Positions 41,966-51,758 of a DNA stretch of 64,000 bases are shown in pieces. The translations under genes and the position numbers were made by a program. Source of the DNA: Iodobacter fluviatilis (GTDB taxonomy: Bacteria > Pseudomonadota > Gammaproteobacteria > Burkholderiales > Chitinibacteraceae). The notes beneath the pieces were generated by a model that saw only the letters and a program-made list of their open reading frames with translations, searched no databases and was not told the origin of the DNA. The DNA lies in NCBI RefSeq assembly GCF_004194535.1, contig NZ_CP025781.1, positions 1,426,001 to 1,490,000 on the forward strand, in the 5' to 3' direction. Position 1 is the first letter of the stretch; each line of letters starts with the position of its first letter.

Positions 41966-42043
41966 ATATGTCGGTTTACGTAATTGATTTTAATAAACCA
42001 TTTCTTGCTGCAAAATCGAATATCTTCGCCGGTTAGACGCATC

Positions 42044-42802
42044 GTGATTAGCTACGAATTTCCAATTAACGAGCGCATTCGCACCCTTTTGCGACTCGAA
42101 CACTTATACAACCGCACCATAGAGTATGTGGGGAGAAACTCTGCCACCGACCATCATGCGGCCCTACTCGGCCTATTCGAGATTATGGAAGTCGCTAGTC
42201 GCGCGGATATGAAATCAGATTTATTGCAAGAATTAGAACGCCAGCGACAGGCTTTATCTGCCCTGCGAAATAATCCCCAGATATCCGAAGACGCCCTCGA
42301 GCGTGTTTTGATCGACATCGAAGAAACGCATTGCAAGATGTTGAATATGACGGGTAAATTTGGGCAGGCACTACGTGAAAACGAGTGGTTAATGGCCATT
42401 AAACAACGTGTAACGATACCTGGGGGGGCCTGTGCTTTCGATCTTCCCTCCTACCATTATTGGCAGCAGCAAACCCCAGAATATCGCCGCTCAGATATTG
42501 ACGCATGGTTCACCCCCCTGCTCCCCATCAAACAAGGCATCGATATTATCTTACGCTTACTGCGTGACAGCATGCGTGAGAATAGCTACACAGCAAAAAA
42601 TGGCAACTTCCAGCAAATGTCTGGGGGCAAAACCGTTCAACTATTAAGAGTAAGCCTGCCAGCACATTTGGCCGCTGTTCCAGAGCTATCTGCGAACCGT
42701 TACGCCATTAATATTCGCTTTGTTATCCCCTCAACCAGTGGAGAACGCGCCAAGGTCGTTGATTCAGATATCGACTTCCAACTCGGCTACTGCAACCTAT
42801 GA
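42044..42802 (+). CDS. zapD: Cell division protein ZapD
   Basis: 252 residues from GTG 42044, which places [21 protein letters not shown] at the N-terminus as in the family; TTG 41984 is an open but less likely start. Helical N-terminal part and the beta region [28 protein letters not shown] and the end DIDFQLGYC. ZapD cross-links FtsZ filaments at the septal ring. The stop overlaps the yacG start (ATGA). The short 22-codon frame at 41967 before it is probably not a gene. Confidence 0.92.
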   Translation: MISYEFPINERIRTLLRLEHLYNRTIEYVGRNSATDHHAALLGLFEIMEVASRADMKSDLLQELERQRQALSALRNNPQISEDALERVLIDIEETHCKMLNMTGKFGQALRENEWLMAIKQRVTIPGGACAFDLPSYHYWQQQTPEYRRSDIDAWFTPLLPIKQGIDIILRLLRDSMRENSYTAKNGNFQQMSGGKTVQLLRVSLPAHLAAVPELSANRYAINIRFVIPSTSGERAKVVDSDIDFQLGYCNL

Positions 42803-42990
42803 CAGCGCCTATATTTCAAACCAAATGCCCAAGTTGTGGTAAACAACATACATACTCCACAACGAATCCAAACCGACCTTTTTGCTCCGAACGCTGCAAA
42901 CTGATTGATTTGGGACGCTGGGCAAATGAGGAATACAGCATTCCAGCTCCAATTACCAGCCCTGAGGATGTAGATTCTTTGCCGAACTAA
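42799..42990 (+). CDS. yacG: DNA gyrase inhibitor YacG
   Basis: 63 residues with a single zinc finger of four cysteines: KCPSCGK and [19 protein letters not shown], the family signature. E. coli YacG binds GyrB and blocks DNA binding. Last gene of the pilBCD-coaE-zapD-yacG run. No terminator follows before the olsB regulatory region. Confidence 0.93.
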   Translation: MTAPIFQTKCPSCGKQHTYSTTNPNRPFCSERCKLIDLGRWANEEYSIPAPITSPEDVDSLPN

Positions 42991-43002
42991 AGCAATGTTA
43001 GT

Positions 43003-43046
43003 CTGTCATTCCAGCTTCATCTCATCGTCATCGCAGTGTCATCTGC
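43003..43046 (+). promoter_or_regulatory. Double Pho-box-like array upstream of olsB
   Basis: Four 7-base half-sites in exact 11-base register: CTGTCAT (43003), GCTTCAT (43014), TCGTCAT (43025) and GTGTCAT (43036), each followed by four bases. PhoB binds direct repeats of CTGTCAT-N4 in the same orientation as the gene, as here. The first half-site is perfect and all four keep TCAT. Weak -10-like sequences (ATTAAG/TTAAGT, 43051-43057) lie about ten bases behind the last half-site, the spacing of PhoB-dependent promoters. PhoB itself is outside the window. Confidence 0.65.
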
Positions 43047-43088
43047 AAGCATTAAGTTTCCTCATACATCGGAGGAAACTTAATGCTT
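43047..43088 (+). promoter_or_regulatory. Perfect 17-bp hairpin sequestering the olsB start
   Basis: Left arm 43047-43063 and right arm 43072-43088 are perfectly complementary around an 8-base loop. The right arm contains GGAGGA (43071-43076, its first base in the loop) and the ATG (43083-43085), so an RNA carrying both arms would hide the ribosome site and start codon. No T run follows, so it is not a terminator. An RNA starting at or after about 43062 would lack the left arm. As DNA it could equally be an operator palindrome. Confidence 0.8.
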
Positions 43089-43826
43089 CAAACTCAGATC
43101 ACCCCTAGCCGTAAACCTAAACTCTCCGCCTCTATCGCGCACAGTGAAGAGCTCATCTGCGCCGCACAAGCACTACGCTACCAAGTGTTTGTAGAGGAAA
43201 TGGGTGCGCGCATGATATGCCGCGAACCTGGCATTGATCGTGACCTGTTCGATGCTTACTGTGACCATTTATTGGTTCAAGACGATGAAACTGGAGAAGT
43301 AGTTGGCACCTATCGCATTCTACCCCCTCATCAAGCCCGTAAACTGGGCAGCTACTACTCAGACACAGAGTTTGACTTGACTCGACTTGGGCATCTACGC
43401 GAACAGTTGGTAGAAATTGGCCGCTCCTGCGTACATCCAGATTACCGCTCTGGCGCCACGATAACCCTGCTCTGGGCAGGCCTTGCTGAGTATATGAGCA
43501 AGAACAACTATAACTACCTTATTGGCTGCGCCAGCATTTCTATTGCTGACGGAGGCCATGTTGCCGCTAGCCTGTACCGCAAGCTTGCAAAAGAAAAGCT
43601 CGCACCTATTGAATGGCGCGTCTTTCCGCGCTGCCCACTGCCCATCGCAACGCTAAATCAACGGTTAGACACAGAAATTCCGCCGCTCATCAAAGGATAT
43701 TTACGTGCTGGTGCGCTCATTTGCGGTGAACCTGCATGGGATCCTGATTTCAATACGGCCGACCTATTTATCCTTTTGCCAATGCAAAACTTGGATATCC
43801 GCTATGCCAGACATTTCATGCGGTGA
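43083..43826 (+). CDS. olsB: Probable ornithine N-acyltransferase OlsB
   Basis: 247 residues, GNAT-type acyltransferase of the OlsB/hemolysin-like family. ALRYQVFVEEMGA opens the domain; YRILPPHQARKLGSYYSDTEFDL and VEIGRSCVHPDYRSGATITLLWAGLAEYM follow, then GCASISIADGG. OlsB attaches a 3-hydroxyacyl chain from ACP to ornithine, the first step of ornithine-lipid synthesis. The start has GGAGG at ideal spacing but inside a strong hairpin. The gene is paired with an O-acyltransferase (olsA-like) and preceded by Pho-box-like repeats. Ornithine lipids replace phospholipids under phosphate limitation in several bacteria, which supports the assignment. Substrate is inferred. Confidence 0.82.
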   Translation: MLQTQITPSRKPKLSASIAHSEELICAAQALRYQVFVEEMGARMICREPGIDRDLFDAYCDHLLVQDDETGEVVGTYRILPPHQARKLGSYYSDTEFDLTRLGHLREQLVEIGRSCVHPDYRSGATITLLWAGLAEYMSKNNYNYLIGCASISIADGGHVAASLYRKLAKEKLAPIEWRVFPRCPLPIATLNQRLDTEIPPLIKGYLRAGALICGEPAWDPDFNTADLFILLPMQNLDIRYARHFMR

Positions 43827-43911
43827 TCTTCACATAGATAGGAATTGGCCTAAGGCCCAAGAAACAGCTAAACTCAGAGCATTCAGAATTTTCCTATAGA
43901 AATTTAGCTGC

Positions 43912-44685
43912 ATGCGCACTCCATTGTTCTGCCTACGCCTTAGTCGCTTGTGCCGCTTAATTAGCCATTTTGCTAAAGGATTATTTAAAGTTACCTTTCG
44001 GTTTCCAAGCATGGCACTTGAAGACAGGGTCAACTACATTCAAAAATGGTCAAAACAATTTACTCAAATTTTGGGTGTAAGACTGCGCGTGCAGGGTATT
44101 GAACCTGGACAGTACCCAAGTCAACATATGCTACTCGCCAACCATATTTCTTGGTTAGACATTTTTGTATTAGACTCGGTAACCGTTTCACGTTTCGTGG
44201 CCAAATCCGAGCTCAAGTCATGGCCAATTATCGGCAGACTCTGCATAGGCTCTGGCACATTGTTCATTGAACGTGATCGCAAACGAGATACCGCCAGAGT
44301 CAACCAAGCTATTGTGACCGCTCTGAACGAAGGACATTGCATTACAGTATTTCCTGAAGGCACTACCGGCTGTGGGCGTCAGCTGCTACCTTTTCGATCC
44401 TCACTTCTGCAGGCAGCGATTGATGGAAAGGCAACGATCCAGCCCGTTTATTTACGCTATACCGACGCCGAAGGAAAATATTCAGATGCCGCCACTTACA
44501 TTGGCAACATGTCTATTGCCCAATCTGCGTGGAGAATATTAGGCACACGATCTTTGCATGCAGAGATCAACTTTCTTGCCCCATTTCCAACGGAGCATGA
44601 AAACCGTCGCACTCTTACACAATTTGTAGAAGCACGCATCTGTACTGCGCACCAAGCATTAAACCCTCAGTCAAGCAGTGCTTGA
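43912..44685 (+). CDS. olsA: Lyso-lipid O-acyltransferase (OlsA/PlsC family)
   Basis: 257 residues, PlsC-type 1-acyl-glycerol-3-phosphate acyltransferase fold. Motif I NHISWLD (H-x4-D, about residues 74-80), motif II LFIERDRKRD and motif III VFPEGTTGCG. One hydrophobic N-terminal segment for membrane association. Next to olsB it most probably acylates lyso-ornithine lipid; the bifunctional role as phosphatidate synthase is also known for this family. The 3' end overlaps the convergent apaH stop by 19 bases. The ribosome site is poor. Confidence 0.8.
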   Translation: MRTPLFCLRLSRLCRLISHFAKGLFKVTFRFPSMALEDRVNYIQKWSKQFTQILGVRLRVQGIEPGQYPSQHMLLANHISWLDIFVLDSVTVSRFVAKSELKSWPIIGRLCIGSGTLFIERDRKRDTARVNQAIVTALNEGHCITVFPEGTTGCGRQLLPFRSSLLQAAIDGKATIQPVYLRYTDAEGKYSDAATYIGNMSIAQSAWRILGTRSLHAEINFLAPFPTEHENRRTLTQFVEARICTAHQALNPQSSSA

Positions 44686-45488
44686 TACTCATAGCGGGCA
44701 GCAACCTGAAAGAGCTGCCCACTGTCTAAATCGATCCCCGTTAAAGCGGCACCCCATACACAGCCCGTATCTAAAGACCATACCTGCTCTTTAAGCATTA
44801 AACCAAGCGCAGACCAATGGCCACAGACCACACGGCGCGGCAATGGTAGCCTATCTTTAGACTCAAACCAAGGGCAAATCCCCGCAGGTGCATGATCCCG
44901 TTCCCCTTTATACTTCAGCTGTAAAGAACCATCTACAGTAACAAAACGCATCCGCGTTAAGCAATTCACAGTAAATCGCAATCTATCTGCTAGCGGCATT
45001 GCTACATCCCAGCTTGCTGGTTGGTTGCCATACATTGTAGATAAAAAGGACTTCCAACCCTCTCCACGCAATGCATTTTCAACCTCGCTAGCCGCATTTT
45101 TTGCATCCTCAAGTGACCAATTAGGGCTGACGCCTGCGTGTACCAACAAAACATCCCCCAGATCTATCAATAGAGGTTGCTGTCTTAACCACCCAATCAA
45201 AGCATCAGCATCAGGTGCAGCCAAAATATCTTGAACCGTATCACCATGCTTTACCTGAGAGACCCCCGCATACACGGCCAACAGATGTAAATCATGATTC
45301 CCTAACACAGTCGAAATCCCCATACTCTGAGAAGCCCAACGAAGTGTTTCAAGTGAAAATGGCCCACGATTTACTAAATCACCAACAAGGTAGATTTGAT
45401 CATTTTGTGGATTAAAAGCCATGGCATTAAGCAAAGACATTAACTCAGCATAGCAGCCCTGAACATCACCAATTGCATATCGTGCCAT
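44667..45488 (-). CDS. apaH: Diadenosine tetraphosphatase ApaH
   Basis: 273 residues, calcineurin-like phosphoesterase. Metal ligands are in YAIGDVQGCYAELMSLL, YLVGDLVNRGP and LGNHDLHLLAV; later VHAGVSPNW and CGHWSALG. It splits Ap4A to two ADP and removes Np4 caps from RNA. The tail overlaps the olsA-like gene on the other strand. Length matches E. coli ApaH (280). Confidence 0.95.
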   Translation of the reverse strand: MARYAIGDVQGCYAELMSLLNAMAFNPQNDQIYLVGDLVNRGPFSLETLRWASQSMGISTVLGNHDLHLLAVYAGVSQVKHGDTVQDILAAPDADALIGWLRQQPLLIDLGDVLLVHAGVSPNWSLEDAKNAASEVENALRGEGWKSFLSTMYGNQPASWDVAMPLADRLRFTVNCLTRMRFVTVDGSLQLKYKGERDHAPAGICPWFESKDRLPLPRRVVCGHWSALGLMLKEQVWSLDTGCVWGAALTGIDLDSGQLFQVAARYEYQALLD

Positions 45489-45546
45489 AACTCATCCAAT
45501 TAACAGCTAAAATGAAAAATACTCTTAAGCCAGCAGAATAAAGACC

Positions 45547-46434
45547 ATGATCGCAGACAAACGACTAGATCTTAACGATTGGCTCATTAAATTAAGTCAA
45601 ATCGAGCTACCCACCCTTCAGTATACGCTTGATCAAATGCATAATTTGCAGTCAAGAATTGACGACATCAGTATTAGAGAAATCTCTCAACTTATTCGCC
45701 ATGACCCTCTGCTCACGCTACGATTAATACGTTTTCAGCAAGAGCACCGTAGCACAACCCAATTGACTGACGTTAATACGATTAACCGTGTCCTACTCAT
45801 GATTGGAATGGGGGGCTTTTTTCGTGAATTTGGTAAGATGCAAAGCATTGAAAATAGATTACATTCAACGCCAGAGGCATTGCAGCGAGTAAGACAACTT
45901 ATTTCACGATCCTATTTAGCAGCTAAAATCGCTGAAAGCTTAGGCGGGCAAAGAAATGATGTAGATCCTGAAGAAGTCACAACCGCATCATTACTACATG
46001 ACCTAGCAGAAATCTTAATTTGTTTGAGCGCACCAGAATTAACTCAAAATATAAATCAGCATCTACAAAAAAAACCTGGAACACGCAGCCATGATGCGCA
46101 AAAACTTATCCTAGGCTTTACTTTTAATGAATTACAAACGGAGTTAGCTCAGCGCTGGCATTTACCCAGCCTGCTATCTCATCTCATGGATGAACGGCAC
46201 TTAGATGAACCAAGGGTAAGAACCGTCACTATTGCAACATCAACAGCAAGACACCTAGCCAACAGCTGGCAAGACCCCGCACTACCCGATGACTACATAA
46301 ACATCGCAAATCTATTATCTTTTGATACCGAGCAGGCATACAACCTAGTGCGTAATGTTTGCCTTAAAACAGCACATGAATGGCAATGGTTTTCAGTACT
46401 CCCTGTCGCAACAACGCTACCACAAGTTAACTAA
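45547..46434 (+). CDS. HDOD domain protein
   Basis: 295 residues. HDOD domain (about 10-215): LPTLQYTLDQMHNL, IRHDPLLTLRLIR, then the degraded HD region ASLLHDLAEILI and the LGFTFNELQTELAQRWHLP segment. HDOD proteins resemble HD phosphohydrolases but lack full metal sites and act in signalling. Here one HD pair (H-D in LLHD) remains. No second domain is present, so this is a stand-alone HDOD protein. Divergent from apaH with a 58-bp gap; a terminator follows. Confidence 0.8.
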   Translation: MIADKRLDLNDWLIKLSQIELPTLQYTLDQMHNLQSRIDDISIREISQLIRHDPLLTLRLIRFQQEHRSTTQLTDVNTINRVLLMIGMGGFFREFGKMQSIENRLHSTPEALQRVRQLISRSYLAAKIAESLGGQRNDVDPEEVTTASLLHDLAEILICLSAPELTQNINQHLQKKPGTRSHDAQKLILGFTFNELQTELAQRWHLPSLLSHLMDERHLDEPRVRTVTIATSTARHLANSWQDPALPDDYINIANLLSFDTEQAYNLVRNVCLKTAHEWQWFSVLPVATTLPQVN

Positions 46435-46448
46435 CAAAACAGCAGGCA

Positions 46449-46479
46449 ATAAAAAAGCCAACCTTACGGTTGGCTTTTT
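46449..46479. terminator. Bidirectional terminator between HDOD gene and rplQ
   Basis: AAAAAAGCCAACC/GGTTGGCTTTTT stem with loop TTAC. A and T runs on both sides, so it can end the HDOD transcript and the whole minus-strand alpha operon. Confidence 0.9.
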
Positions 46480-46510
46480 ACTTTACTACGAAAGGCTGTA
46501 AAGCAAGCGA

Positions 46511-46900
46511 TTACTCGCCAGCCTCAACCGCTTCCGCTTCTTCAGGACGGTCTACAAGCTCAACGAATGCCATAGGAGCATTGTCGCCTTGACGGAAACC
46601 GCACTTCAGAATGCGAAGATAGCCACCATTACGGGTAGCGTAGCGCGGGCCGAGCACGTCGAATAACTTAACCACCATATCACGATCGCGAGTGCGATTG
46701 AACGCCAGACGGCGGTTCGCAAGCGAAGGCTTTTTACCCAAAGTGATCAAAGGCTCTGCAACACGGCGCAGTTCTTTTGCTTTAGGTAAAGTGGTCTTGA
46801 TGACTTCGTGACGGAGCAACGAATTCGCAAGATTACGCAACATCGCCAGACGATGACTCGTCGTACGATTTAATTTGCGATTAGATTGACGGTGACGCAT
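46511..46900 (-). CDS. rplQ: 50S ribosomal protein L17
   Basis: 129 residues: [28 protein letters not shown] is the L17 signature, with an acidic tail rich in Glu and Ala. Last gene of the alpha operon, 24 bases behind rpoA. Confidence 0.97.
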   Translation of the reverse strand: MRHRQSNRKLNRTTSHRLAMLRNLANSLLRHEVIKTTLPKAKELRRVAEPLITLGKKPSLANRRLAFNRTRDRDMVVKLFDVLGPRYATRNGGYLRILKCGFRQGDNAPMAFVELVDRPEEAEAVEAGE

Positions 46901-46924
46901 TTGTCGATTTCCTTTTGCCCGCTA

Positions 46925-47908
46925 TTACGGCTTTTCTAAGCCAGCAGGCGGCCAGTTTTCAAGGCGCATGCCCAGCGAGAGGCCTTTAGAGGCAAGAACT
47001 TCCTTGATCTCGTTAAGCGATTTACGCCCAAGATTAGGTGCCTTCAAAAGCTCAGTCTCGGTACGCTGGATCAGGTCGCCGATATAATAGATGTTCTCTG
47101 CCTTCAGGCAGTTAGCCGAACGGACAGTCAGTTCGAGGTCGTCAACCGGGCGCAACAGAATCGGATCGATTTGTGGCGCTTGTGGTTGTTCTTCCTCTAC
47201 GGGAGTGCCTTCAAGATCAGCGAACACGGCGAGCTGGTCAATTAGCATACGCGCAGCTTGGCGGACTGCCTCTTCAGGTTCAATTACGCCATTGGTTTCA
47301 ATGTCAATAATCAAACGATCAAGATCAGTGCGTTGTTCTACACGTGCGCTTTCTACGTGGTAGCTCACACGGCGAATTGGGCTGAATGACGCATCAAGCA
47401 TGATGTTACCGATAGTACGGCCTTCATCTTTACCTAAGCGATTAGGGGCAGGTTGATACCCACGACCCTTCTCAACCGTAATCTCCATATTGAGCTTGCC
47501 ACCAGCAGACAGATGGGCAATCACATGATCTGGATTGATCACCTCAACATCGTGTGACAGCTGAATATCGGACGCTTTAACGACGCCCTCACCCTCTTTT
47601 GAGAGGGTGAGAACAACCGAGTCCCGACCATGCAGCTTGAGCACAACGCCTTTGAGGTTCAGTAAGATATCAACAACATCTTCCTGTACACCATCCAGTG
47701 CGGAATATTCATGTACCACACCTTCGATCTTAACTTCAGTCGGCGCGAAGCCAGACATCGAAGAAAGAAGAATGCGGCGCAGAGCATTACCGAGCGTATG
47801 GCCGTAACCGCGCTCGAACGGCTCCATCACGACCTTCGCCTGGGCAGCATTTAAAGCCTGCACATCAATGATGCGCGGCTTGAGCAACTCATTCGCGTTG
47901 ATTTGCAT
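46925..47908 (-). CDS. rpoA: RNA polymerase alpha subunit
   Basis: 327 residues. N-terminal dimerisation domain ([23 protein letters not shown]) and C-terminal alpha-CTD (about 250-327; [46 protein letters not shown]), with the 265-determinant Arg and NLGRKS loop that contact UP elements and activators. Between rpsD and rplQ as in the standard alpha operon. Confidence 0.97.
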   Translation of the reverse strand: MQINANELLKPRIIDVQALNAAQAKVVMEPFERGYGHTLGNALRRILLSSMSGFAPTEVKIEGVVHEYSALDGVQEDVVDILLNLKGVVLKLHGRDSVVLTLSKEGEGVVKASDIQLSHDVEVINPDHVIAHLSAGGKLNMEITVEKGRGYQPAPNRLGKDEGRTIGNIMLDASFSPIRRVSYHVESARVEQRTDLDRLIIDIETNGVIEPEEAVRQAARMLIDQLAVFADLEGTPVEEEQPQAPQIDPILLRPVDDLELTVRSANCLKAENIYYIGDLIQRTETELLKAPNLGRKSLNEIKEVLASKGLSLGMRLENWPPAGLEKP

Positions 47909-47942
47909 AAGTCAGTATCCCTTGGCTAGCCGGGTCAGAATG

Positions 47943-48575
47943 TTACTTGGAGTAGAATTCCACAACCAGCGCTTCATTGATGTCGCTAGACAGATCAGAA
48001 CGCTCTGGCATGCTTTTAAACGTACCTTCAAGCTTTTTGGAATCTACCTGAACCCAGCTCGGGAAACCGATACCCTCAGCCAAGGAAACAGCTTCCTGGA
48101 TGCGAGCCTGAGTCTTCGACTTATCGCGAACTGAAACAACGTCGCCAGCCTTAACCAAGTACGATGGAATATTTACAACACTGCCGTTTACCACAATTGC
48201 CTTGTGGGAAACAAGCTGACGAGATTCGGCACGTGTAGAGCCAAAACCCATACGATAAACCACGTTATCGAGACGACATTCGAGAATCTTTAACAGATTT
48301 TCGCCTGTCGAGCCTTTACGACGGCTAGCTTCTTCAAAATAACGACGGAACTGACGTTCCAATACACCGTAAATGCGACGAATCTTTTGCTTTTCGCGCA
48401 AATGAACACCGTAGTCGGACAGACGTGATGGCTTCTTACCGCCACTCACACCATGCTGACCAGGAGCTTGTTCTAGTTTGCACTTACTATCCAAAGAACG
48501 ACGAGCGCTCTTAAGGAAAAGATCCGTACCCTCACGACGTGCAAGTTTGCACTTGGGTCCAATATAACGAGCCAT
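47943..48575 (-). CDS. rpsD: 30S ribosomal protein S4
   Basis: 210 residues beginning [19 protein letters not shown], with the S4 RNA-binding domain ([38 protein letters not shown]). S4 nucleates 30S assembly and in E. coli represses the alpha operon. The N-terminal cysteine motif is reduced to single cysteines, so no zinc is expected. Confidence 0.97.
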   Translation of the reverse strand: MARYIGPKCKLARREGTDLFLKSARRSLDSKCKLEQAPGQHGVSGGKKPSRLSDYGVHLREKQKIRRIYGVLERQFRRYFEEASRRKGSTGENLLKILECRLDNVVYRMGFGSTRAESRQLVSHKAIVVNGSVVNIPSYLVKAGDVVSVRDKSKTQARIQEAVSLAEGIGFPSWVQVDSKKLEGTFKSMPERSDLSSDINEALVVEFYSK

Positions 48576-48589
48576 AACTTACTCCGGGA

Positions 48590-48982
48590 TTAGATACGAC
48601 GCTTCTTCGGCGGACGACAACCGTTATGCGGAATCGGCGTAACATCCGAAATACTCGTAATCTTGAAGCCGAGTGCGTTTAATGCACGCACAGCAGATTC
48701 ACGACCCGGACCCGGACCCTTGATGCGAACTTCGAGGTTCTTTACACCGTATTCTTGGGCAACTTTACCAGCAGCTTCTGCAGCTACCTGAGCTGCAAAA
48801 GGTGTACTTTTCCGAGAGCCTTTGAAACCAGCACCGCCCGAGGTAGCCCAAGACAGTGCATTCCCTTGGCGATCAGTGATGGTAATGATTGTGTTATTGA
48901 AAGATGCGTGCACGTGCACAACACCTTCAGACACGCTCTTTTTGACTTTCTTACGTACACGTACTGTGTTTGCTCTAGCCAT
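48590..48982 (-). CDS. rpsK: 30S ribosomal protein S11
   Basis: 130 residues: [45 protein letters not shown] and the end [14 protein letters not shown] are diagnostic. Alpha operon, between rpsM and rpsD. Confidence 0.97.
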   Translation of the reverse strand: MARANTVRVRKKVKKSVSEGVVHVHASFNNTIITITDRQGNALSWATSGGAGFKGSRKSTPFAAQVAAEAAGKVAQEYGVKNLEVRIKGPGPGRESAVRALNALGFKITSISDVTPIPHNGCRPPKKRRI

Positions 48983-48999
48983 TCTTCAATTCCTTGCTA

Positions 49000-49362
49000 T
49001 TACTTCTTGCCAGCGATGGACTTACGCGGACCCTTGCGAGTACGCGCATTGGTACGAGTACGCTGACCGCGGCACGGAAGCCCCCTGCGGTGACGGAAAC
49101 CACGGTAACAACCAAGGTCCATAAGACGCTTGATACTCATGGTCACTTCGCGGCGTAAATCACCCTCGACAACATACTTGCCAAGTTCTTCACGCAGCAG
49201 ATCTAGTTCAGCATCACTGAGATCTTTTACCTTTTTTGTAGGCTCAACGCTTGTAGCTGCGCAGACGGCATAGGCGCGAGTGCGACCAATACCGAAAATA
49301 GCCTGAAGGCCGATCACAGTATGCTGATGATTCGGGATATTAACCCCAGCAATACGGGCCAT
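49000..49362 (-). CDS. rpsM: 30S ribosomal protein S13
   Basis: 120 residues: [30 protein letters not shown] and the basic tail [19 protein letters not shown]. It contacts tRNA and the 50S bridge. First gene of the alpha operon, 64 bases after rpmJ. Confidence 0.97.
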   Translation of the reverse strand: MARIAGVNIPNHQHTVIGLQAIFGIGRTRAYAVCAATSVEPTKKVKDLSDAELDLLREELGKYVVEGDLRREVTMSIKRLMDLGCYRGFRHRRGLPCRGQRTRTNARTRKGPRKSIAGKK

Positions 49363-49426
49363 ACTTTTCTTACCCCAGGTTCAAAAAGCTTTGCATATTA
49401 ACATCAGAAACTGATTGTCGCAACAA

Positions 49427-49540
49427 TCAGCCTTGACGCTGCTTGTGCCGCGGGTCGGTGCAAATCACACGCACAACACGGTTGCGGCGTACGATTTTAC
49501 AATTGCGGCAAATTTTCTTGACCGACGCTTGAACTCTCAT
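49427..49540 (-). CDS. rpmJ: 50S ribosomal protein L36
   Basis: 37 residues, [20 protein letters not shown] and then a C-x-D-P-R-H ending. C-x2-C plus Cys and His form the zinc site of the zinc-binding L36 form. It lies between infA and rpsM. Confidence 0.96.
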   Translation of the reverse strand: MRVQASVKKICRNCKIVRRNRVVRVICTDPRHKQRQG

Positions 49541-49575
49541 CGTCTTTCCTTTCGATCAAAATTAAATCCGAGCTG

Positions 49576-49794
49576 TTATTTAGCTCGGAATACAATGCGA
49601 GCCTTGGTCAGATCATAGGGAGTCAACTCCACTGTAACCTTATCTCCAGGCAGGATACGGATGTAATGCATCCGCATCTTACCAGAAATATGACCAAGAA
49701 CCACATGTCCGTTTTCGAGCTTGACCTTAAACGTTGCATTTGGCAACGTTTCTAGGACTTCGCCCTGCATCTGAATGACTTCGTCTTTCGCCAT
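49576..49794 (-). CDS. infA: Translation initiation factor IF-1
   Basis: 72 residues, one S1/OB fold: [43 protein letters not shown]. It blocks the ribosomal A site during initiation. Twelve bases behind secY, ahead of rpmJ; this insertion of infA between secY and rpmJ is common in betaproteobacteria. Confidence 0.97.
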   Translation of the reverse strand: MAKDEVIQMQGEVLETLPNATFKVKLENGHVVLGHISGKMRMHYIRILPGDKVTVELTPYDLTKARIVFRAK

Positions 49795-49806
49795 AGCCTG
49801 TTACGC

Positions 49807-51111
49807 CTAGCCCTTGAAGTTAGCTTTCTTGAGCAGACTCTCGTACTGATGTGAGAGCACGTATGACTGCATCTGCGACATAAAGTCCATTGTCACAACT
49901 ACCAGAATCAACAGAGAAGTACCACCAAAATAGAATGGAACATTCCACTTCAGTATCAAAAACTCTGGAATCAAGCAGATTACCGTGATATAGACTGCAC
50001 CAATAAGTGTGAGCTTTAAGATCAACTTTTCGATATATTTTGCAGTGTGGTCACCCGGGCGATAACCCGGAATCATTGCCCCACTCTTCTTCAAGTTATC
50101 TGCAGTTTCCTTCGGATTGAAGACTAAAGCAGTGTAGAAGTAGCAGAAGAAAATGATCGCTGTCGCATACAACAATACATAGAGCGGCTGACCAGGATGC
50201 AGCATGTCACCGATCGATTTTAACCATGACAATTTATCGCTATTACCAGTCCAGGACAGTAACGTCGCAGGGAATAGGATAATTGACGAAGCAAAAATCG
50301 GAGGGATCACGCCCGCCATATTCAGTTTCAGCGGAAGGTGAGTGCTCTGTGCCTGCATCATACGATTGCCAACTTGGCGTTTCGCATAATGAACAGGGAC
50401 TTTACGCTGGCCACGTTCAACAAACACGACCGCAGCAGTTAATAGCACAACACCAACAAAGAGGAACAACACAAGCAAAATAGGTAATGCACCTTGATTA
50501 GCCAGCGATAAAGTTTTGCCGATTGCCGAAGGCAAGCCGGAAGCAATACCAGAACAGATCAGTATAGAGATACCGTTACCGATGCCTCGTTCAGTAATCT
50601 GCTCCCCCAGCCACATCAGGAACATGGTGCCTGTAACCAGCGTCACGATCGTTGTAAACACAAACTGAGCTTGTGCCACAACTACTAGATTGGGCTGTTT
50701 AAAGAGCATCATTGCAATACCAAAACTCTGTGCAGTAGCAAGAAGCAGCGTCGCATAACGCGTATATTGCGTAATTTTACGACGGCCTGCCTCCCCCTCT
50801 TTTTTCATCTGCTTCAGAGATGGCAGCACCTCGGCAGCGAGCTGTAAAATAATCGATGCCGAGATGTAAGGCATGATCCCGATAGCGAACACGGTAAAGC
50901 GAGAGAGGGCACCACCGGAAAACATATTGAACATGTTCAATAAACCGGTTTGCGACGACTCAAACAATTTTGCCAGTTCAGCTGGATTGATGCCCGGCAC
51001 CGGGATGTGTGCGCCGATTCGATATACGATCAGCGCCCCGATGAGGAACCAAATCCGGCGTTTAAGATCCGCAAACTTGTTTGCAGAACTAGCCAGAGCG
51101 GGATTTGCCAT
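49807..51111 (-). CDS. secY: Protein translocase subunit SecY
   Basis: 434 residues, ten transmembrane helices. Motifs include [23 protein letters not shown], the plug region after helix 1, ASIILQL, and [12 protein letters not shown] in the cytoplasmic loop. It forms the Sec translocation channel with SecE and SecG. It follows rplO in the spc operon. Confidence 0.97.
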   Translation of the reverse strand: MANPALASSANKFADLKRRIWFLIGALIVYRIGAHIPVPGINPAELAKLFESSQTGLLNMFNMFSGGALSRFTVFAIGIMPYISASIILQLAAEVLPSLKQMKKEGEAGRRKITQYTRYATLLLATAQSFGIAMMLFKQPNLVVVAQAQFVFTTIVTLVTGTMFLMWLGEQITERGIGNGISILICSGIASGLPSAIGKTLSLANQGALPILLVLFLFVGVVLLTAAVVFVERGQRKVPVHYAKRQVGNRMMQAQSTHLPLKLNMAGVIPPIFASSIILFPATLLSWTGNSDKLSWLKSIGDMLHPGQPLYVLLYATAIIFFCYFYTALVFNPKETADNLKKSGAMIPGYRPGDHTAKYIEKLILKLTLIGAVYITVICLIPEFLILKWNVPFYFGGTSLLILVVVTMDFMSQMQSYVLSHQYESLLKKANFKG

Positions 51112-51137
51112 TACTGCCTTATCCTCAGTTTACCGAA

Positions 51138-51572
51138 TTACTCGGTGATGCTGCCACCAGCTGCTTCAATAGCAGCACGGGCACCCTTAGTTACAGCCAA
51201 GCCCTTAAGTACAACTGCACGCTCAATAGTGCCGGAAAGTACAACTTTCCCGCGCAGAGCACGCTGAGATACCACACCAGCTTGAAGCAGCGCTTCAAAA
51301 GTAATTTCGCTCAATGGCAAATCATTGATGTCCGACAAGCGAACTTCAGCGGTATCACCACGTGTGAGAGAAACAAAACCACGCTTTGGCAGACGGCGTT
51401 GCAAAGGCATTTGACCGCCTTCAAAACCGACTTTATGGAAACCACCAGTACGTGACTTCTGACCTTTGTGACCACGACCAGACGTTTTGCCTAAGCCAGA
51501 GCCAATACCGCGGCCTACACGACGCTTAGCGTGAGTAGAACCAGCAGCTGGTTTCAGGTTATTAAGTTCCAT
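51138..51572 (-). CDS. rplO: 50S ribosomal protein L15
   Basis: 144 residues, [44 protein letters not shown] glycine-rich N-terminal tail, then the globular part. spc operon, starting directly after the rpmD stop. Confidence 0.97.
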   Translation of the reverse strand: MELNNLKPAAGSTHAKRRVGRGIGSGLGKTSGRGHKGQKSRTGGFHKVGFEGGQMPLQRRLPKRGFVSLTRGDTAEVRLSDINDLPLSEITFEALLQAGVVSQRALRGKVVLSGTIERAVVLKGLAVTKGARAAIEAAGGSITE

Positions 51573-51758
51573 TTAGCCTTCCACCTTCAGTAGGTAGCTA
51601 ATCTTGTTAGCCATACCACGATTTTCTGGGGTATCGATCACTTCAGAGCTACTGTTAAGACGACGGAGACCTAAGCCACGGGCGCAAGCCTTGTGAGCTT
51701 CCAGTCGACCAATCAGACTTTTAACTAAAGTTACTTTGAATTTCTTAGAGTCGCTCAT
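51573..51758 (-). CDS. rpmD: 50S ribosomal protein L30
   Basis: 61 residues, [32 protein letters not shown] and the Met-rich turn of L30. The start overlaps the rpsE stop (ATGA). spc operon. Confidence 0.96.
   Translation of the reverse strand: MSDSKKFKVTLVKSLIGRLEAHKACARGLGLRRLNSSSEVIDTPENRGMANKISYLLKVEG

Noticed and set aside
41967-42035. Short frame of 22 codons between coaE and zapD
   Set aside because: It has an ATG right after the coaE stop but no recognisable content; it more likely represents untranslated sequence before the zapD start.
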